Source: Corynebacterium sp. | GTDB taxonomy: Bacteria; Actinomycetota; Actinomycetes; Mycobacteriales; Mycobacteriaceae | Length of the DNA stretch: 64,000 nucleotides | Direction: 5' to 3' | Assembly: GCF_030532325.1 (NCBI RefSeq) | Contig: NZ_JAUNLS010000002.1 | Span: 133,342-197,341 of the forward strand | In this document: positions 44,416 to 52,363 of the stretch, piece after piece | How the letters are laid out: each line of letters opens with the position of its first letter | Position numbering within the stretch: the first letter of the stretch is position 1 | The notes under the pieces: model-generated | What the model was told of the DNA's origin: nothing | The model's input: the letters and a program-made list of their open reading frames with translations, nothing else | The model's database searches: none | Made by a program: the position numbers and the translations under genes

Positions 44416-45051
44416 ATGACAACAAAGAATGTAGTGGTGCTGGACTACGGTGCCGGCAACCTCCGCTCCGCCCAGCGCGCCCTGGAACGTGCCGGCGCGG
44501 AGGTCACCGTCACTGCTGATCCACACGTGGCGGTGGAGGCCGATGGCCTGCTCGTGCCCGGCGTGGGTGCCTTTGCCGCCTGCATGGAGGGCCTGCGCAA
44601 GGCCCAGGGCCCGCGCATCATCGGCCAACGCCTGGCCGGCGAGCGCCCGGTGCTGGGCATTTGCGTGGGCATGCAGATTCTCTTCGAATCCGGCAACGAG
44701 CACGGCGTGGAGAGCACTGGCTGCGGGGAGTGGCCGGGGCGCGTCGAGAAGCTGCAGGCGGACGTCCTCCCGCACATGGGTTGGAACACCCTGCGCCTCC
44801 CGGAGAAAAGCCCCATGTTTGAGGGCATCGGCCCGGAGGATCGCTTCTACTTTGTGCACTCCTACGGTGTGCGCCGCTGGGAGCTGGAAACGGAGATCAC
44901 CGAGCCGCCGAAGGTGGCCTGGTCCGAGCACGGCGGCGACGAGTTCGTGGCCGCAGTGGATAACGGCGCACTGTGGGCCACCCAGTTCCACCCGGAAAAG
45001 TCCGGCGATGTGGGCGCGCGCCTACTCAAAAATTGGATCAGTACCCTCTAG
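44416..45051 (+). CDS. hisH: Imidazole glycerol phosphate synthase, glutaminase subunit
   Basis: A 211-residue class I glutamine amidotransferase that feeds ammonia to His[19 protein letters not shown] opens the protein. The oxyanion and nucleophile region is [14 protein letters not shown] (Cys), and the His/Glu pair is in [14 protein letters not shown]. The ATG follows the MFS stop by 3 bp. The matching cyclase hisF lies two genes on. Confidence 0.97.
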   Translation: MTTKNVVVLDYGAGNLRSAQRALERAGAEVTVTADPHVAVEADGLLVPGVGAFAACMEGLRKAQGPRIIGQRLAGERPVLGICVGMQILFESGNEHGVESTGCGEWPGRVEKLQADVLPHMGWNTLRLPEKSPMFEGIGPEDRFYFVHSYGVRRWELETEITEPPKVAWSEHGGDEFVAAVDNGALWATQFHPEKSGDVGARLLKNWISTL

Positions 45052-45104
45052 GGAATGACTAAGCCCCCTCTAGCTCTCTTTCAACGATAGGTAGGATAAC
45101 CAGC

Positions 45105-45887
45105 ATGAGCTTTACCCTCTTGCCCGCCGTCGACGTCGTGGACGGCGCCGCGGTTCGCCTCGACCAAGGTGAGGCCGGTACCGAAAAGACCTATGGCACG
45201 CCGCGCGAATCCGCCCTGCGCTGGCAGGCCCAGGGCGCACAGTGGCTGCACTTCGTGGACCTAGACGCCGCCTTTGGCCGCGGCTCGAACCACGAGCTGA
45301 TGGCGGAGATCACCGCGGATCTTGACCTCAATGTTGAGCTCACCGGTGGTATTCGCGATGATGAGTCGCTGGCCCGCGCCCTGGCCACCGGTGCGCAGCG
45401 AGTCAACATCGGCACCGCGGCGCTGACCAAGCCCGAGTGGATTGCGAAGGCGCTGGCGGAGCACGGCGAGAAGATCGCGGTGGACCTGGCTGTCAAGGAG
45501 ATCGACGGCGAGTGGCGCGCCCGCGGCAACGGCTGGGTCTCCGACGGCGGCGACCTGTGGGAGGTCCTTGAGCGCCTAGACGCTGCCGGCTGCACCCGCT
45601 TCGTGGTCACCGATGTGTCCAAGGACGGCACGCTGGAGGGCCCCAACATCGAGCTGCTGCGTGAGGTCGCCGCGGCCACCGACGCCACAATCACCGCCTC
45701 CGGTGGCATCTCCACCCTCGATGATCTGCGCCAGCTTGCTCTCTATGAGAACGAGGGCATTGACTCCGCGATCATCGGCAAGGCCCTCTACGAGGAGCGC
45801 TTCACCCTCGAAGAAGCATTCGCGGCGGTAGCGGAGGTCACCCCGCTGCCGGCGGAAGAGACCATCGACCCGATTGAGGAGCTTTAA
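45105..45887 (+). CDS. hisA: HisA/PriA-family phosphoribosyl isomerase
   Basis: A 260-residue TIM-barrel ProFAR isomerase. Catalytic Asp10 ([10 protein letters not shown]) and Asp170 ([16 protein letters not shown]) are present. Sequence is closest to the actinobacterial PriA type, which also serves as TrpF, but at two positions linked to dual activity it differs from M. tuberculosis PriA: Thr80 where PriA has Ser81 ([11 protein letters not shown]) and Asn142 where PriA has Arg143 ([13 protein letters not shown]). Trp144 is kept. This fits a HisA-only specialised enzyme; the functional inference is from family knowledge. An acidic C-terminal tail of about 15 residues is extra. Confidence 0.95.
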   Translation: MSFTLLPAVDVVDGAAVRLDQGEAGTEKTYGTPRESALRWQAQGAQWLHFVDLDAAFGRGSNHELMAEITADLDLNVELTGGIRDDESLARALATGAQRVNIGTAALTKPEWIAKALAEHGEKIAVDLAVKEIDGEWRARGNGWVSDGGDLWEVLERLDAAGCTRFVVTDVSKDGTLEGPNIELLREVAAATDATITASGGISTLDDLRQLALYENEGIDSAIIGKALYEERFTLEEAFAAVAEVTPLPAEETIDPIEEL

Positions 45888-45890
45888 GTC

Positions 45891-46697
45891 ATGATGCAGC
45901 CGCGCGAGTTTCTGGCGCTCGCGGAAGCAGCCGTCGACCAGGCAGAAGCCCTCTTTAGCCAAGGCCTTGGCGCCTCCCCAGCGCGTTTCAAGGGCGAGGG
46001 GGATTTCGCCACTGAAGTCGACCTGCACATTGAGCACCAACTGCGCGCGACGCTGACGCAGATGACTGGCATCCCCGTCTACGGCGAGGAATCCGGCGGC
46101 AGCCTGGAGGAGACCGTCTGGGTGGTGGATCCCATCGACGGCACCGCGAACTACTCCGCGGGCAACCCCTGCTGCGGCATCCTCGTCGCCCTCGTGCACG
46201 AGGCCAAGCCGGTGGTGGCCGTGTCCGATTTCCCGCTCTTGGGCCGTCGCTTGGCAGTGGCGGAGGGCGTGCCGCTGCGCTCTGTGGGTGGCCCGGCCAC
46301 CGGCTTTGGCGGTGGGGACGATGCCATTGGTTTCGACGAGGGCCGCGGGCACATCGGGTGCTCCTCGCACCTTCCCTCCGCGCTCTTCCACGAGCTGCGG
46401 GAGACCGGGCTGCGCCCGCGTATGACCGGCTCTGTGGGGCTGGATAACGCCTTCGTGGCCCAGGGAGTCTTCGACGGCGCAGTGAACTTTTCGCCGCACC
46501 CGTGGGATAACGCGGCCGGCGCCATGCTCATCAAGGCAGCGGGTGGCCGGGTCAGTGACCCCGAGGGCAACGAGTGGACAGTGACCTCGTGCGGCTTCGT
46601 CGGCGGCACGCCGCAGGTGCACGCGACAATTCTCGATGCCATTGCCCACACCAACACCGGGCCTGCCTCGGCAGGCTCGGCTCACAGTGAATCCTAG
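45891..46697 (+). CDS. impA: Inositol monophosphatase family phosphatase
   Basis: A 268-residue Mg-dependent phosphatase. The metal-binding motifs are VYGEESGGS (Glu), VVDPIDGTANYS (Asp, Asp) and WDNAAGAMLIKAAGG. It sits between hisA and hisF, the place of impA in C. glutamicum. It may be an inositol or histidinol phosphatase; the dedicated HisN of corynebacteria is usually encoded elsewhere, so a role in histidine synthesis is not proven. Confidence 0.92.
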   Translation: MMQPREFLALAEAAVDQAEALFSQGLGASPARFKGEGDFATEVDLHIEHQLRATLTQMTGIPVYGEESGGSLEETVWVVDPIDGTANYSAGNPCCGILVALVHEAKPVVAVSDFPLLGRRLAVAEGVPLRSVGGPATGFGGGDDAIGFDEGRGHIGCSSHLPSALFHELRETGLRPRMTGSVGLDNAFVAQGVFDGAVNFSPHPWDNAAGAMLIKAAGGRVSDPEGNEWTVTSCGFVGGTPQVHATILDAIAHTNTGPASAGSAHSES

Positions 46698-46709
46698 GAG
46701 GAATTCCCC

Positions 46710-47495
46710 ATGACACTGGCAGTGCGCGTGATCCCGTGCCTGGACGTTGACAACGGACGCGTGGTCAAAGGCGTGAACTTTGCCAACCTGCGCGATGCAG
46801 GCGATCCCGTCGAGCTGGCCGCGCGTTACGACGCCCTCGGCGCCGACGAGCTGACCTTCCTTGACGTCACCGCGTCCAAGGATGGCCGCGGCACCATGCT
46901 CGATGTGGTGCGCCGCACCGCCGATCAAGTCTTCATCCCGCTGACCGTGGGCGGGGGAGTGCGCTCCGTGGAGGATGTCCGCGAGCTGCTGCGCGCGGGT
47001 GCTGACAAGGTCTCGGTGAATTCCGCGGCGATTGCCCGCCCGGAGTTGCTGCGCGAGCTTGCTGAGGTTTTTGGCTCCCAGTGCATTGTGCTGTCTGTCG
47101 ACGCCCGCCGCGTGGCCCCCGGCAGCGAGGCCGCGGCAAACTGCCCGAGCGGTTTTGAGATCACCACCCACGGCGGCACCAAGTCCGCTGAAATCGATGC
47201 CATTGAGTGGGCGCGCCGCGGCCAAGAGCTTGGCGTGGGGGAGATCCTGCTCAACTCCATGGACTGTGACGGCGTGAAGGAGGGCTTCGATGTGGAGATG
47301 CTCACGGCCGTACGCGCGGCGGTGTCCATCCCGGTCATTGCCTCCGGCGGCGCGGGCAAGGCCGCCGGTTTTCCTCCCGCGGTTGCGGCCGGCGCCGATG
47401 CCGTGTTGGCGGCCTCGATCTTCCACTTCGGCGAGGTGGAGATACCCGAGGTGAAGAAGGCCCTGGCCGAGGCCGGTTACGAGGTGCGCCAGTGA
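46710..47495 (+). CDS. hisF: Imidazole glycerol phosphate synthase, cyclase subunit
   Basis: A 261-residue TIM-barrel cyclase. Catalytic Asp residues lie in [18 protein letters not shown] and [35 protein letters not shown] and [10 protein letters not shown] are phosphate-binding loops. AGGAGG precedes the ATG. Its stop overlaps the hisI start by 4 bp (GTGA). Confidence 0.98.
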   Translation: MTLAVRVIPCLDVDNGRVVKGVNFANLRDAGDPVELAARYDALGADELTFLDVTASKDGRGTMLDVVRRTADQVFIPLTVGGGVRSVEDVRELLRAGADKVSVNSAAIARPELLRELAEVFGSQCIVLSVDARRVAPGSEAAANCPSGFEITTHGGTKSAEIDAIEWARRGQELGVGEILLNSMDCDGVKEGFDVEMLTAVRAAVSIPVIASGGAGKAAGFPPAVAAGADAVLAASIFHFGEVEIPEVKKALAEAGYEVRQ

Positions 47496-47866
47496 GCACC
47501 GAGAGCGTAGAGAACACACAACTTGCTGAGTCCATCGCTCGGCTGCTCAAGCGCAACGAGCAGGGCCTAGTGCCCGCCGTGGTGCAATCCGAGCAGGGCG
47601 AGGTCCTCATGCTGGCCTGGATGGATGACCACGCGCTGGCCTATACTCTGGCCACTCGCAAGGGCACCTATTACTCGCGCTCGCGCCAGGAGTACTGGAT
47701 CAAGGGCGCGACCTCCGGCAACACCCAGGAGGTGTTGGGCGCGCGCCTGGACTGCGATGGTGACACCATCCTGCTCACCGTGCGCCAGCGCGGCGGTGCC
47801 TGCCACACGGGGGACCGTACCTGCTTTGACGCGACTGATTTGTTGGGAGATGAATTCGATGGCTAA
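47492..47866 (+). CDS. hisI: Phosphoribosyl-AMP cyclohydrolase
   Basis: A 124-residue zinc enzyme opening the adenine ring of [25 protein letters not shown], the [18 protein letters not shown] block and the zinc Cys set in [20 protein letters not shown] and TCF are diagnostic. It is monofunctional (no hisE domain). GTG start overlaps hisF; its own end overlaps the next membrane gene by 8 bp. Confidence 0.97.
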   Translation: MSTESVENTQLAESIARLLKRNEQGLVPAVVQSEQGEVLMLAWMDDHALAYTLATRKGTYYSRSRQEYWIKGATSGNTQEVLGARLDCDGDTILLTVRQRGGACHTGDRTCFDATDLLGDEFDG

Positions 47867-48551
47867 ACGCCGTGGGGCGAGAGGCCTGGGCGCGCTGTTG
47901 GTGTTTATCGCAGCGGTGGGGCTCTGGCTGTCTTCGCGCTTGACCTGGGCTAAGGCTGCGGTGGAGGACGATAAGTCTGGAGCCAGCGTGGTCGATATTG
48001 ACGGCTCACTGTGGTCCCTGGAGCTCGTGGCGCTTTCCTTGGTGCTCCTGGTGGGCTGCGTAGCCATGCTGGGCCTGCGCCGCACTGCGCGCCGCGTGGT
48101 GGCCATCGTGACGGCGCTGGCCGCGGCGGCGGCCGCGTGGCGCCCGGTTTCCCTGCTGACCTACGGCGCGGATCCGCTGCGCGCGCAGAACCTCCTGCAG
48201 GGCGGCAGCAGCGATACCGCGGTGGGCAGTGCGCGCATCGCCGAGTGGGCCACCGTGGTGAGCGTCGAGGTGGAGAAGGCCGGGCCGCTGTTGGCCATCC
48301 TGGCTTGTGCGCTGGGGCTTTTTGGTGCCGTGATGGTGGCCAGCAACCCAGGAGCGGAGAAGGCCCGCTCATCCAAGTACGAGACCCCGGCTGCGCGCCA
48401 AGAGAAGCTAGAGGAGGAGCTGAAGACCTCCCACGACTCCGGCCGCGTGCTGTGGGACGCCCTCGATGCCGATATTGATCCCACCGAGCTTCCAGCCGCA
48501 AAGCGCGCCGCCGAGCAGGAAGAAGGCCAGCCCAAGAACCGCGGTAGCTAG
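47859..48551 (+). CDS. TIGR02234-type Trp-associated membrane protein
   Basis: A 230-residue membrane protein with four hydrophobic helices (about 10-27, 50-68, 73-97, 145-165), then a charged tail. WLSSRLTW near helix 1 and the overall topology match the actinobacterial TIGR02234/Trp-biosynthesis-associated family. In mycobacteria this gene lies between trpE and trpC. Here it directly follows hisI (8-bp overlap) and precedes a trpC homologue, although trpE is absent. The function is unknown. Confidence 0.85.
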   Translation: MAKRRGARGLGALLVFIAAVGLWLSSRLTWAKAAVEDDKSGASVVDIDGSLWSLELVALSLVLLVGCVAMLGLRRTARRVVAIVTALAAAAAAWRPVSLLTYGADPLRAQNLLQGGSSDTAVGSARIAEWATVVSVEVEKAGPLLAILACALGLFGAVMVASNPGAEKARSSKYETPAARQEKLEEELKTSHDSGRVLWDALDADIDPTELPAAKRAAEQEEGQPKNRGS

Positions 48552-48679
48552 GTAGAGCGCGGGGCGGGCACACCTCCTCGGGGGTTGCCACTAGCACGAA
48601 AATTGTTGTTGGTGGGGCAAAAGCGATAGCCTAAATGTGATCTTAATCGCGCTTAGTGCTTGGCCGAAGGGAGGTACTG

Positions 48680-49507
48680 TTGCCTACCTCAATCACCGTT
48701 GACCGCTTGCTTGCAGGCGTGCTGGAAGACGTCGCCGCCCGCGAAGCGCGCGTGTCCTTCCAGGAGGTCAAGGCCCGCTCCCGCGACATGGAGGCCCCGC
48801 GCGACGCCCGCGCGGCACTGCTTGGACAGGGCTGTTGCATCATTCCGGAGATCAAGCGCGCTGTTCCATACACCGGCAGGATTGCGGATCTGGAAAGCCC
48901 CCAGTCCGTCGCCGGGCTGGCGCATCGGCTGAGCGGGGCGGGGGTGCAGCTCATGGCCTGCCAGACGGACCGTCGCCGTTTCTTGGGCTCCCTGGAGGAT
49001 ATGTGTGCGGCCCGCTCGGCCATCGACATCCCGATGGTCTGCCGCGACATCATCGTCGATCCCTATCAGATCCACGAGGCGCGCTGCTACGGCGCGGACG
49101 CCGTCCCACTGCAGGTGGCCCTGTTGGAGCAGGCCCGTTTGGAAGCGCTGCTGGACCGGATTGAATCCCTCGGCATGACCGCCATTTTGGAGGTGCGCAA
49201 CTGCGCGGAGGCGGATCGCGTCATCAAGGCTGAGGGCTCGGTGGTGGCCATCAACGCGTGGTCGGTGGCCTCAGATTCGATGTACCGCGAGGCTTTTTCC
49301 GATATAGCCCCGGGGCTGCCGGAGTCCATGATCCGCATCGCCGTGGGCGGCGTGACCAGCCCGCGCGACGTGCTTACTTATGCGTCCCACGGCGCGGACG
49401 CCATCGTGGTGGGTGAGTCCATCATGGCCGCGCAGGATCCGCTGGCGATGACCCGCTCGCTCGTGGCCGCCGGCCAGCATCCCGCCTGCCCTGCGCGCAA
49501 GGCCTAA
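48680..49507 (+). CDS. Degenerate indole-3-glycerol phosphate synthase homologue
   Basis: A 275-residue TrpC-family barrel starting at TTG 48680 (GGGAGG 5-6 nt upstream). Overall similarity to mycobacterial TrpC is clear through VDPYQIHEARCYGADA and IAPGLPESMIRIA. However, active-site positions of the S. solfataricus enzyme are altered. Glu51, Lys53, Glu159 and Asn180 equivalents remain (PEIKRA, ILEV, INAW), but Lys110 is Arg122 (VCRDII), Glu210-Ser211 are Val222-Gly223 (IAVGGV) and the SPS phosphate/catalytic motif is VPY. Normal IGPS chemistry is therefore doubtful. It sits between the TIGR02234 gene and lgt, the ancestral trp position, without trpE, trpB or trpA. It would usually be annotated trpC. 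Confidence 0.88.
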   Translation: MPTSITVDRLLAGVLEDVAAREARVSFQEVKARSRDMEAPRDARAALLGQGCCIIPEIKRAVPYTGRIADLESPQSVAGLAHRLSGAGVQLMACQTDRRRFLGSLEDMCAARSAIDIPMVCRDIIVDPYQIHEARCYGADAVPLQVALLEQARLEALLDRIESLGMTAILEVRNCAEADRVIKAEGSVVAINAWSVASDSMYREAFSDIAPGLPESMIRIAVGGVTSPRDVLTYASHGADAIVVGESIMAAQDPLAMTRSLVAAGQHPACPARKA

Positions 49508-49621
49508 GTTTTTCTTAGTCGTGCTCAACATTAAGTTTTCTCCTACCGTTTCCTTCCTCGCGCCCGGCTCCTAGGGAGGGTCATGTGCGCGCCGCGGGTG
49601 TCATAAGGCACACTGTTGGAC

Positions 49622-50536
49622 GTGCTGACTTATAACCTCGCGAACATCCCGTCCCCGCCGCAGGGGGTGTGGCATCTCGGCCCCATCCCGCTGCGCGCCT
49701 ACGCATTGTGCATCATCACCGGCATCCTCGTTGCCCTGTGGATGACGATGCGCCGCTACACCGCACGCGGCGGAAACCCCGACGTGGTCTGGGACGCCGC
49801 GATTGTCATCATTCCCGCCGGTATCATCGGCGGGCGCCTCTACCACGTGATTACGGATCACCAGAAGTACTTCTGCGCGGACTGCAACCCGGTGGACGCG
49901 CTGAAAATCACCAATGGCGGCTTGGGGATCTGGGGTGCGGTGGCTCTCGGTGTCTTTGCCGTGTGGGTGATGTTCAAGGTCAAGAAGATCCCCATGGCGC
50001 CTTTTGCTGACGCCGTGGCCCCCGGCCTCGTCCTGGCCCAGGGCATCGGGCGCCTGGGCAACTGGTTCAACCAGGAGCTCTACGGGCGCGAGACCACCGT
50101 GCCGTGGGCACTGGACATCTATTACCGCGTCAATGAGCTTGGAGAGTACGCTCCGGTCTCCGGGCACTCGACGGGCGAGGTCATCACCTCGGTGCACCCC
50201 ACTTTCCTCTACGAGCTCATCTGGAACGTGCTCGTGTGCCTGTTCCTGCTGTGGGCGCAGAAGGCATGGAAGCTGGGGCACGGCCGCGTCTTCGCCCTCT
50301 ACGTGGCGGGTTACACCCTGGGCCGCTTCTTCGTGGAGAACATGCGCGCCGACGAAGCCACGCTGGTCTTCGGCGTGCGCATCAACGTGATTGTTTCCGT
50401 GGTGTGCTTCATCGGCGCGCTCATCGTGTTCTTCCGCCTGCCCAAGGGTCAGGAGACCCCGGAAGAAGTGGATCCGGAGTTTAACGCCTCCCGCGACGGC
50501 GCTGAGAAACCCGAGACCCGGCCGTCGACGTCGTAG
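49622..50536 (+). CDS. lgt: Prolipoprotein diacylglyceryl transferase
   Basis: A 304-residue membrane enzyme with about seven helices that adds diacylglycerol to the lipobox Cys. [20 protein letters not shown] and the signature [20 protein letters not shown] contain the essential Arg and Asn residues; [11 protein letters not shown] and [13 protein letters not shown] complete the family pattern. Start is GTG 49622 or TTG 49616; neither has a Shine-Dalgarno, and a CACACT hexamer lies 7 nt before the GTG. Works upstream of LspA (14 kb) on the lipoproteins in this window. Confidence 0.96.
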   Translation: MLTYNLANIPSPPQGVWHLGPIPLRAYALCIITGILVALWMTMRRYTARGGNPDVVWDAAIVIIPAGIIGGRLYHVITDHQKYFCADCNPVDALKITNGGLGIWGAVALGVFAVWVMFKVKKIPMAPFADAVAPGLVLAQGIGRLGNWFNQELYGRETTVPWALDIYYRVNELGEYAPVSGHSTGEVITSVHPTFLYELIWNVLVCLFLLWAQKAWKLGHGRVFALYVAGYTLGRFFVENMRADEATLVFGVRINVIVSVVCFIGALIVFFRLPKGQETPEEVDPEFNASRDGAEKPETRPSTS

Positions 50537-50585
50537 TTAGGCTCGTAGTCGGCCCAGTAGTCAGCAGGATCACAGAAGATTTTTT

Positions 50586-50622
50586 GACACGAGGCGCACA
50601 CGCTGTGCATTCGCCTCGTGTC
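50586..50622 (+). terminator. Intrinsic terminator after lgt
   Basis: GACACGAGGCG (50586-50596) and CGCCTCGTGTC (50612-50622) are exact complements, followed by TTTTCTTTTT. It ends the his-trpC-lgt run before pyk. Confidence 0.92.
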
Positions 50623-50808
50623 TTTTCTTTTTCCGCGATGTGCCCGGTCATTCCCGTTTATGACCGTATTGCTTTGCTTTGCGACGCCCCTTCCTCCCAC
50701 CGCGCTACATCGCGCCAGCGTGGGCTGCCCCACAGCACAGTGGCCGCGCTCCAGTAACCGGGGTACGTTTGTACTCGTTAGAAGTTCCCGAGGTGAAGAG
50801 GCGTTTAT

Positions 50809-52230
50809 ATGTTGGATAGAAGAACCAAGATCGTATGTACGCTGGGTCCCGCCGTCGCTAGCAAGGATGGCATCCTGCGTCTTGTTCAAGAGGGCATGGA
50901 CGTTGCCCGTTTAAACATGTCCCACGGTGAGCACGCGGACCACGAAGCGAACTACCGCTGGGTGCGCGAGGCCACCGATGAGACCGGCCGCGCCGTCGGC
51001 GTTTTGGCTGACCTCCAAGGCCCGAAGATCCGCCTGGGCCGCTTCATCAACACCGAGGAAATGTGGGAAGAAGGCGAGATCGTCCGCATCACTGTCGACG
51101 ATGTCGAGGGCACCCACGACCGCGTGTCCACCACCTACAAGAACCTGGCCCAGGACGCCAAGCCGGGTGACCGCCTGCTCATTGATGACGGCAAGGTGGC
51201 CGTTGTGTGCAAGGAAGTAGACGGCAACGACGTCGTCTGCGAGGTCACCGAGGGTGGCCCGGTGTCCAACAACAAGGGTGTTTCCCTGCCGGGCATGGAC
51301 ATCTCCGTGCCGGCGCTGTCTGAAAAGGACATCGCCGATCTCCGCTTCGCCCTGCGCCTGGGCGTTGACCTCATCGCACTGTCCTTCGTGCGCTCGCCGG
51401 CGGACGTCGAGCTCGTGCACGCCATCATGGACGAGGAAGGCCGCCGTGTTCCGGTCATCGCCAAGCTGGAGAAGCCAGAGGCAGTCGACGCCCTCGAGTC
51501 CATCGTCCTGGCCTTCGACGCCATCATGATTGCCCGTGGCGACCTCGGCGTGGAGGTTCCGCTGGAGCAGGTGCCGCTGTTCCAGAAGCGCGCCATCCAG
51601 ATCGCCCGCGAGAACGCCAAGCCGGTGATCGTGGCCACCCAGATGCTCGACTCGATGATTTCTAACCTGCGCCCGACCCGTGCCGAGGCCTCCGACGTGG
51701 CCAACGCCGTGCTCGACGGTGCTGACGCCGTCATGCTCTCCGGTGAGACCTCTGTGGGCATCGACCCGCACAACGTGGTGCGCACCATGTCGCGCATCGT
51801 GAAGAACGCCGAGCAGGGCGGCGCCGTGCCGCCGCTGTCCCACGTGCCGCGCACCAAGCGCGGCGTGGTGTCCTACTCCGCGCGTGACATCGCCGAGCGC
51901 CTCAACGCCAAGGCCATCGTGGCGTTCACCACCTCCGGTGACACCGCCAAGCGTGTGGCTCGCCTGCACTCGCCGCTGCCGCTGCTGGCCTTCACCCCGA
52001 ACGTGGCCGTGCGCTCGCAGCTGGCGCTGACCTGGGGTGCGCAGACCTTCCTCAGCCCCGAGGTGAAGTCCACCGATGACATGATGGAGGCCATCGATCA
52101 CGCTCTCATGGGCATGGAGCAGTACAAGGAGGGCGACCTCGTCGTCGTCATCGCCGGCACCCCGCCGGGAATCGCTGGCAACACCAATATGATCCAGGTC
52201 CACCAGCTGGGCAGCACCTACAACAAGTAG
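50809..52230 (+). CDS. pyk: Pyruvate kinase
   Basis: A 473-residue glycolytic enzyme producing pyruvate and ATP from PEP. RRTKIVCTLGPAVASKDGIL, MDVARLNMSHGEHADHEANY and LADLQGPKIRLGRF lead the barrel; the catalytic Lys region is IAKLEKPEAVDALESIV, and IMIARGDLGVEVPLEQVPLF plus ATQMLDSMI are the metal and substrate signatures. The C-terminal domain (about 340-473) is the allosteric domain. The lgt-pyk order is shared with mycobacteria and C. glutamicum. Confidence 0.98.
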   Translation: MLDRRTKIVCTLGPAVASKDGILRLVQEGMDVARLNMSHGEHADHEANYRWVREATDETGRAVGVLADLQGPKIRLGRFINTEEMWEEGEIVRITVDDVEGTHDRVSTTYKNLAQDAKPGDRLLIDDGKVAVVCKEVDGNDVVCEVTEGGPVSNNKGVSLPGMDISVPALSEKDIADLRFALRLGVDLIALSFVRSPADVELVHAIMDEEGRRVPVIAKLEKPEAVDALESIVLAFDAIMIARGDLGVEVPLEQVPLFQKRAIQIARENAKPVIVATQMLDSMISNLRPTRAEASDVANAVLDGADAVMLSGETSVGIDPHNVVRTMSRIVKNAEQGGAVPPLSHVPRTKRGVVSYSARDIAERLNAKAIVAFTTSGDTAKRVARLHSPLPLLAFTPNVAVRSQLALTWGAQTFLSPEVKSTDDMMEAIDHALMGMEQYKEGDLVVVIAGTPPGIAGNTNMIQVHQLGSTYNK

Positions 52231-52274
52231 AGCGCCAACGCTGCTCATGCAGCGTCCGGACCGCGGATAACGCA

Positions 52275-52315
52275 AGGCCCGGAAGCCCATGGTCAACGTG
52301 GAGGCTTCCGGGCCT
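52275..52315. terminator. Bidirectional-type terminator between pyk and glgP
   Basis: AGGCCCGGAAGCC (52275-52287) and GGCTTCCGGGCCT (52303-52315) form a perfect 13-bp stem between the convergent pyk and glgP genes; GAGTGCGTTTTAGTT follows on the plus strand. Confidence 0.85.
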
Positions 52316-52363
52316 GAGTGCGTTTTAGTTCATTTTAGCGCTTTGCAGGGCCGAACTGGCGGG

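Noticed and set aside
43300..44991. 563-aa minus-strand open frame opposite the MFS and hisH genes
   Set aside because: His/Gln/Gly-rich translation typical of antisense to high-GC membrane-protein genes; no start signals.
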